From Halobacillus alkaliphilus (GTDB lineage Bacteria; Bacillota; Bacilli; Bacillales; Halobacillaceae): a stretch of DNA of 64,000 nt. The position numbers and the translations under genes were made by a program. The stretch covers positions 1 to 64,000 of the forward strand of contig NZ_FOOG01000015.1 of NCBI RefSeq assembly GCF_900113125.1, read 5' to 3'. The notes under the pieces were generated by a model. The model was not told the origin of the DNA. It was given only the letters and a program-made list of their open reading frames with translations, and did not search any database. Each line of letters starts with the position of its first letter. Positions within the stretch are counted from its first letter, which is position 1. Shown one piece after another: positions 60,668 through 64,000 of this stretch.

Positions 60668-62209
60668 GTGAAACAGGTTTCAAAAGTATTCTACATTTCA
60701 GTAGTTGTAGCATTATTATTTATCGCTTGGGGAGTCATCCCTGAAGAGGTGCTGCCTACTTGGAATTTAAGTAACGTAACATCTCAAATTCAAGGCTTCT
60801 TAACCGATAAGTTCGGCTGGTTCTATCTATTATCAGCTACTGGTTTTGTTATATTCGCTATTTACTTAGTCTTTTCTAAATTCGGTAAGTTGAAACTAGG
60901 AAAGCCGGATGACGAACCAGAATACCCGTATATCACTTGGTTCGCGATGTTATTTAGTGCAGGTATGGGGATTGGACTTGTATTCTGGGGAGCAGCAGAA
61001 CCACTTTCCCACTTCCACAGTCCACCTGTTGTTGGACAGGAGCCCGCTACTGAAGAAGCTGCACAATCAGCTATGAAATACAGTTTCTTCCACTGGGGAC
61101 TACACCCTTGGGCTTTCTATTCTGTGATCGCTCTGGCACTTGCTTATTTCAAGTTCAGAAAAGATGCACCAGGCGTAATCAGTGCTACTTTAGTTCCGCT
61201 ACTAGGAGAGAAACGAGTAAAAGGTCCGCTTGGAACACTCATTGACTTTATTGCCGTATTTGCAACAATCTTTGGTGTAGCCACTTCCCTGGGACTTGGT
61301 GCCCTGCAGATTTCAAGTGGACTAGCCTTTACTTTTGATGGACTTGAAAATACGTTCACTTTACAGTTAATCATTATTCTTGCGGTAACCGTACTGTTTA
61401 TGGTTTCAGCGATGACCGGTTTAAATAAAGGAATTAAGTACTTGAGTAATACAAACATTGTGCTGGCTCTACTACTTATGATCTTCACACTATTCGCTGG
61501 ACCTACGAACTTTATTATGGATTTCTTTACGACCACGTTCGGTTCGTATGTACGTGACCTACCGTATATGAGCTTCCGTCTGACACCGTTCGCAGAAGAT
61601 AGTACATGGGTGAAAGACTGGACCATATTCTACTGGGCTTGGTGGCTTTCCTGGGCTCCATTCGTAGGAACCTTTATTGCCCGTGTTTCTAAAGGACGTA
61701 CAATCCGCGAATTTATTCTAGGTGTACTTCTAGTACCAACCTTCTTTGGTGCTCTTTGGTTCTCTGTATTTGGCGGTTCTGCCATTTCTCTAGAATATTT
61801 CGATGGCGTTAACATCATTTCCGATGTAAACGAACTTGGTACAGAGGTGGCTCTATTTTCTATGCTTGAGCACATTCCTCTAGGTGGTGTGATGTCCATT
61901 ATTGGTCTTCTGTTAATTAGTACATTCTTTATAACGTCAGCTGACTCAGCTACTTTCGTTCTTGGAATGCAAACGACCAATGGAAGCTTAAACCCTAGGA
62001 ACCAAGTGAAATTTACCTGGGGTGTTATTCAAGCTGGAGCAGCAGCCGTACTTCTGTGGCAAGGCGGGTTAGGCGCCTTACAGACAGCAGCTATTATTTC
62101 AGCTTTCCCTTTCACCATTATCATGATTATGATCTGCTTCTCGCTTTATAAGACATTTAATGATGATGCAAAAGAAGCCGGACTTAAAAAGAAAAAAACG
62201 TCTAGCTAA
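60668..62209 (+). CDS. opuD: Glycine betaine transporter, BCCT family (OpuD-like)
   Basis: A secondary, probably sodium-coupled carrier for compatible solutes, central to osmoprotection. About twelve membrane helices span 513 residues. The glycine-rich GMGIGLVFWGAAEPL in helix 3 is the betaine/sodium-type motif, as opposed to GMGIR in carnitine exchangers. The BCCT signature FYWAWWLSWAPFVGTFIARVSKGRTIREF (in pieces) near residue 320 carries the aromatic box. The basic C-terminal tail is short (AGLKKKKTSS). GTG at 60668 is preferred, nine bases after AGAAGGG; an ATG at 60659 would have no RBS spacing. Confidence 0.92.
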   Translation: MKQVSKVFYISVVVALLFIAWGVIPEEVLPTWNLSNVTSQIQGFLTDKFGWFYLLSATGFVIFAIYLVFSKFGKLKLGKPDDEPEYPYITWFAMLFSAGMGIGLVFWGAAEPLSHFHSPPVVGQEPATEEAAQSAMKYSFFHWGLHPWAFYSVIALALAYFKFRKDAPGVISATLVPLLGEKRVKGPLGTLIDFIAVFATIFGVATSLGLGALQISSGLAFTFDGLENTFTLQLIIILAVTVLFMVSAMTGLNKGIKYLSNTNIVLALLLMIFTLFAGPTNFIMDFFTTTFGSYVRDLPYMSFRLTPFAEDSTWVKDWTIFYWAWWLSWAPFVGTFIARVSKGRTIREFILGVLLVPTFFGALWFSVFGGSAISLEYFDGVNIISDVNELGTEVALFSMLEHIPLGGVMSIIGLLLISTFFITSADSATFVLGMQTTNGSLNPRNQVKFTWGVIQAGAAAVLLWQGGLGALQTAAIISAFPFTIIMIMICFSLYKTFNDDAKEAGLKKKKTSS

Positions 62210-62245
62210 CGTTATATTCCTTCTATCCTTCTCTAGATGGAGGGC

Positions 62246-62279
62246 AGGCCGTCGAGACTCTCTCGCCGGCCTTTTTTAT
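62246..62279 (+). terminator. Terminator of opuD
   Basis: AGGCCG(t)CGAGA pairs with TCTCG(c)CGGCCT around CTC and is followed by TTTTTTATTTT, 36 bp after opuD. Confidence 0.88.
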
Positions 62280-62410
62280 TTTGATTACTTATTACCAATA
62301 CCTACAGGTAATTTTAATAAATTGATTTACTCTATTTAGAACAGAAATGTGTAATGCTTGAGCTAATACTTTACTTTATTTATATTTACAAGACTCTGTT
62401 AAAGATTACT

Positions 62411-62469
62411 CCTTACAGGACGTAGGATCGATTGATATTGCCACAGGACGTGGCGAGTTTAGTCAATCC
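62411..62469 (-). ncRNA. Bacillaceae-1-like RNA, most divergent copy
   Basis: On the minus strand the stem GATTGA/TCAATC encloses GCCAC-GTCCT-GTGGC, and a second hairpin CCTAC-GTCCT-GTAAGG follows. Both loops are GTCCT while the stems differ from the other copies by paired changes (GTTCGAC/GTCGAAC elsewhere), which supports selection on RNA structure. It is in the 883-bp gap between opuD and the lipoprotein gene. Confidence 0.6.
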
Positions 62470-62517
62470 TATCACCAACCCAACCTTAGGTGAAAAACAG
62501 ATTCTTTTGGAAAAGTA

Positions 62518-62555
62518 AACTTTCTCAGCTTAATATGCCCCAAATGCTTCTATGA
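62518..62555. repeat. Hairpin related to the repeat at 22801
   Basis: TTTCTCA and TGAGAA frame a segment containing CAAATGCTTCTAT, shared with the hairpin at 22801-22857. The rest is diverged. Confidence 0.35.
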
Positions 62556-62638
62556 GAAGGCACTTTACAAATTTATAGCTTTAAAAGGTATGCATCCCCT
62601 ATCCTGTAATTTCTCCTTAAGCAAATATGGTCTCGGGT

Positions 62639-62885
62639 GGTTTCAGTTTCTAATTAGGCAATGTCCATAGGGGGACGACGAAGACTCCTGCGGGGTGTTT
62701 ATGATCGATGAGATGCCACGCAGGGCTGTTGAGCCTAGGAAGCTCAACACAGAAGAAATTCGACTAAGAACGCAACGTCATGAGACAACGTCTAACGATC
62801 CTGCATCATGCAGGGCCGGAAAGCGAATCGTCCCCCGGAGGACCTCCCGTCGTAACCCATTTATCTCGAAAATTAATATTCAAGT
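62639..62885 (+). repeat. Interspersed hairpin repeat, copy 9 (with module)
   Basis: This copy opens with GGTTTCAGTTTCTAATTAGG and GTCCATAGGGGGACGACGAA, continues with the core GACTCCTGCGGGGTGTTTAT, and carries a 60-nt module at 62758-62817 directly before GGAAAGCGAATCGTCCCCCG and ATCTCGAAAATTAATATTCA. Its sequence is the most eroded of the long copies. The module sits at the same core site as in copy 6. Confidence 0.75.
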
Positions 62886-63092
62886 ACATATAGCTTATCT
62901 GTAAAATCAACACAAGCACATGCCTGCTCTCCCCCTTTTCGTGTGTTACAAAATTGATTATTTATTAACATATGGATTAATGATAAAACACTCGGTTATC
63001 ATTTCAATGACATCTCCATTACAAAGCAAGTTTCGTCGTTTTTGTTTGTTACACTTGTCCTGCGGCAGATTAGAAAGGGGTGCAGACAATCT

Positions 63093-63479
63093 ATGACGTA
63101 CAGTAGAATTACTTCATTAATACTTATTATTTTATTAGCAGGCTGCATTCCTCAATCTGACAATGTGGAAGTTTTACAAGCCCACTCTGATTCTTATGCT
63201 GTTTATCTATATACGGAGTTAGATAATAACCATCCATCAGAAGCTGATAACTATTTAACAGCTCTTCTTGATTGGAAAATGAAACACGATCACAAATCCC
63301 TATCATTTGAGCAATCAGAGGCTAATACAGGACAGATTGGTGTCGATGAGGACCAACTCCCCGCTCTCGTTGTTAAAAAAGATGGGAAGGTCATTGAATT
63401 GATTTCTGGAGATTCTGGATCTCAGGATATTATGAATAAATTAGAAAATTCCATAACTGTAACTAATAAAAACTCCTGA
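63093..63479 (+). CDS. Small lipoprotein (Slp-like by position)
   Basis: A 128-residue lipoprotein with signal RITSLILIILLAGC (lipobox cysteine near residue 17). The mature part is acidic. Its end (LPALVVKKDGKVIELISGDSG) looks like the cis-proline strand of a thioredoxin fold, but there is no CxxC, so any thioredoxin similarity is structural guesswork. B. subtilis has a small lipoprotein gene, slp, in the pdhD-speA interval; homology is not shown. ATG at 63093 follows GGGGTG. Confidence 0.65.
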   Translation: MTYSRITSLILIILLAGCIPQSDNVEVLQAHSDSYAVYLYTELDNNHPSEADNYLTALLDWKMKHDHKSLSFEQSEANTGQIGVDEDQLPALVVKKDGKVIELISGDSGSQDIMNKLENSITVTNKNS

Positions 63480-63504
63480 ACGAATTCCGCTCAGGAGTTT
63501 TTCA
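63470..63504 (+). terminator. Terminator of the small lipoprotein gene
   Basis: AAACTCCTGA pairs with TCAGGAGTTT around an 11-nt loop, starting in the last codons of the gene, with TTTTTC after it. Confidence 0.85.
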
Positions 63505-63655
63505 ATTGTATGTATATGAATAAGATATCTATCGCTGCATGGAATAATTTCCTCTCCGCGCCTTCATCTTAATATTTTTTTGCACAAAAAAAATACTTAT
63601 AAATACTAGTGAGTTTTTGATAGTGTTCTATTAGTTTAATAACCCTCTTACAGTT

Positions 63656-63695
63656 AAAAAACTCCGGAACCAGGATGGTTCCGGAGTTTTTTAAC
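63656..63695 (-). terminator. Terminator of lpdA
   Basis: AAAAACTCCGGAACCA pairs with TGGTTCCGGAGTTTTT around GGA, 2 bp after the lpdA stop. Confidence 0.92.
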
Positions 63696-63696
63696 A

Positions 63697-64000
63697 TTAT
63701 TTTGTGATGTGAATCGGGCTACCCATAGCTACTTCAGCTGCTTCCATGGTAATCTCACCTAGAGTTGGGTGAGCGTGAATAGTCAAGGCAAGATCTTCAG
63801 CTGTCATGCCTGCTTCAATGGCAAGACCTAGTTCAGAGATCATGTCACTTGCATTTGGTCCTGCGATTTGAGCACCAATCACTAGATTATCATCTTGACG
63901 AGTAATCAGTTTTAAGAAGCCGTCACTGTCATTAAGAGAAAGCGCACGTCCGTTAGCTCCGAACGGGAACTTAGATGCTTTCACATCATATCCAGCTTCC
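63697..64000 (-). CDS. lpdA: Dihydrolipoyl dehydrogenase, C-terminal part
   Basis: Only the C-terminal dimerisation domain is inside the window; the frame continues past position 64000. Visible are [26 protein letters not shown] (in pieces) and the active-site base motif [17 protein letters not shown], whose His-Pro pair is typical of E3. It is the shared flavoprotein of 2-oxoacid dehydrogenases; synteny with speA and SR1 marks it as pdhD of the pyruvate dehydrogenase operon. It is 5'-truncated by the window edge only. Confidence 0.95.
   Translation of the reverse strand, partial: EAGYDVKASKFPFGANGRALSLNDSDGFLKLITRQDDNLVIGAQIAGPNASDMISELGLAIEAGMTAEDLALTIHAHPTLGEITMEAAEVAMGSPIHITK

Noticed and set aside
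61144-61980. Minus-strand ORFs of 160 and 116 codons inside opuD
   Set aside because: The plus-strand frame encodes a full BCCT transporter with all motifs. The antisense frames are only low-stop shadows.

Overview
The window is about 64 kb of a chromosome from a Gram-positive, endospore-forming member of the Bacillaceae. The gene content and order closely follow the Bacillus subtilis blocks mraZ-ftsZ, ylbB-ylbQ, ctaB-ctaG, ylaF-ylaO/pyc and yktA-yktC/speA. The moderate GC content, the OpuD-type betaine carrier, the very acidic DivIB tail and the style of the interspersed repeats suggest a halophilic or halotolerant genus such as Halobacillus; that genus assignment is inference.

Layout. Positions 1-17301 hold the division and cell-wall (dcw) cluster on the minus strand: mraZ, rsmH, ftsL, pbpB, spoVD, murE, murF, mraY, murD, spoVE, divIB, ftsA, ftsZ. 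Precursor synthesis (MurE/F/D, MraY) therefore sits next to the glycan polymerase, the transpeptidases and the Z-ring proteins. murG and murB, usually between spoVE and divIB, are not there. Positions 17462-23950 hold bshC (bacillithiol), a DUF3397 gene, a ketopantoate reductase, ylbP, ylbO, an enoyl-CoA hydratase, rpmF and ylbN. Positions 24156-33760 continue the ylb series: ylbM, ylbL, ylbK, ylbJ, coaD, rsmD, ylbG, ylbF, ylbD, ylbB. Positions 33971-36232 hold yugN, a YtvI-like permease and a GNAT acetyltransferase.

Positions 36444-43002 encode the caa3 cytochrome oxidase and its assembly factors (ctaB, C, D, E, F, G, M); ctaA is missing from its usual divergent position. Positions 44189-50263 hold pyc, ftsW, ylaN and glsA. 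Positions 50350-56569 hold small yla/ykt genes, suhB and a nitronate monooxygenase. Positions 56704-58365 hold speA and, convergent with it, the dual-function sRNA SR1 with its SR1P peptide and a well-preserved CcpN/CcpA-type control region. The window ends with a deacetylase lipoprotein, an aromatic-acid-exporter-like protein, a BCCT betaine transporter, a small lipoprotein and the 3' end of lpdA.

The most unusual layer is non-coding. About nine full or broken copies of an interspersed repeat, roughly 160-350 bp, fill most of the large gene-free gaps. Their ends are inverted repeats related to AAGACTCAGTTTCGAGAT, and the middle folds as a long imperfect hairpin. Several copies carry, at one fixed site, a 60-nt module of two hairpins with GUCCU/GUCGU loops. 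It resembles the Rfam Bacillaceae-1 RNA motif. A C-rich, terminator-ended sRNA candidate lies upstream of position 30090. No rRNA, tRNA, CRISPR array, transposase or prophage gene was seen.
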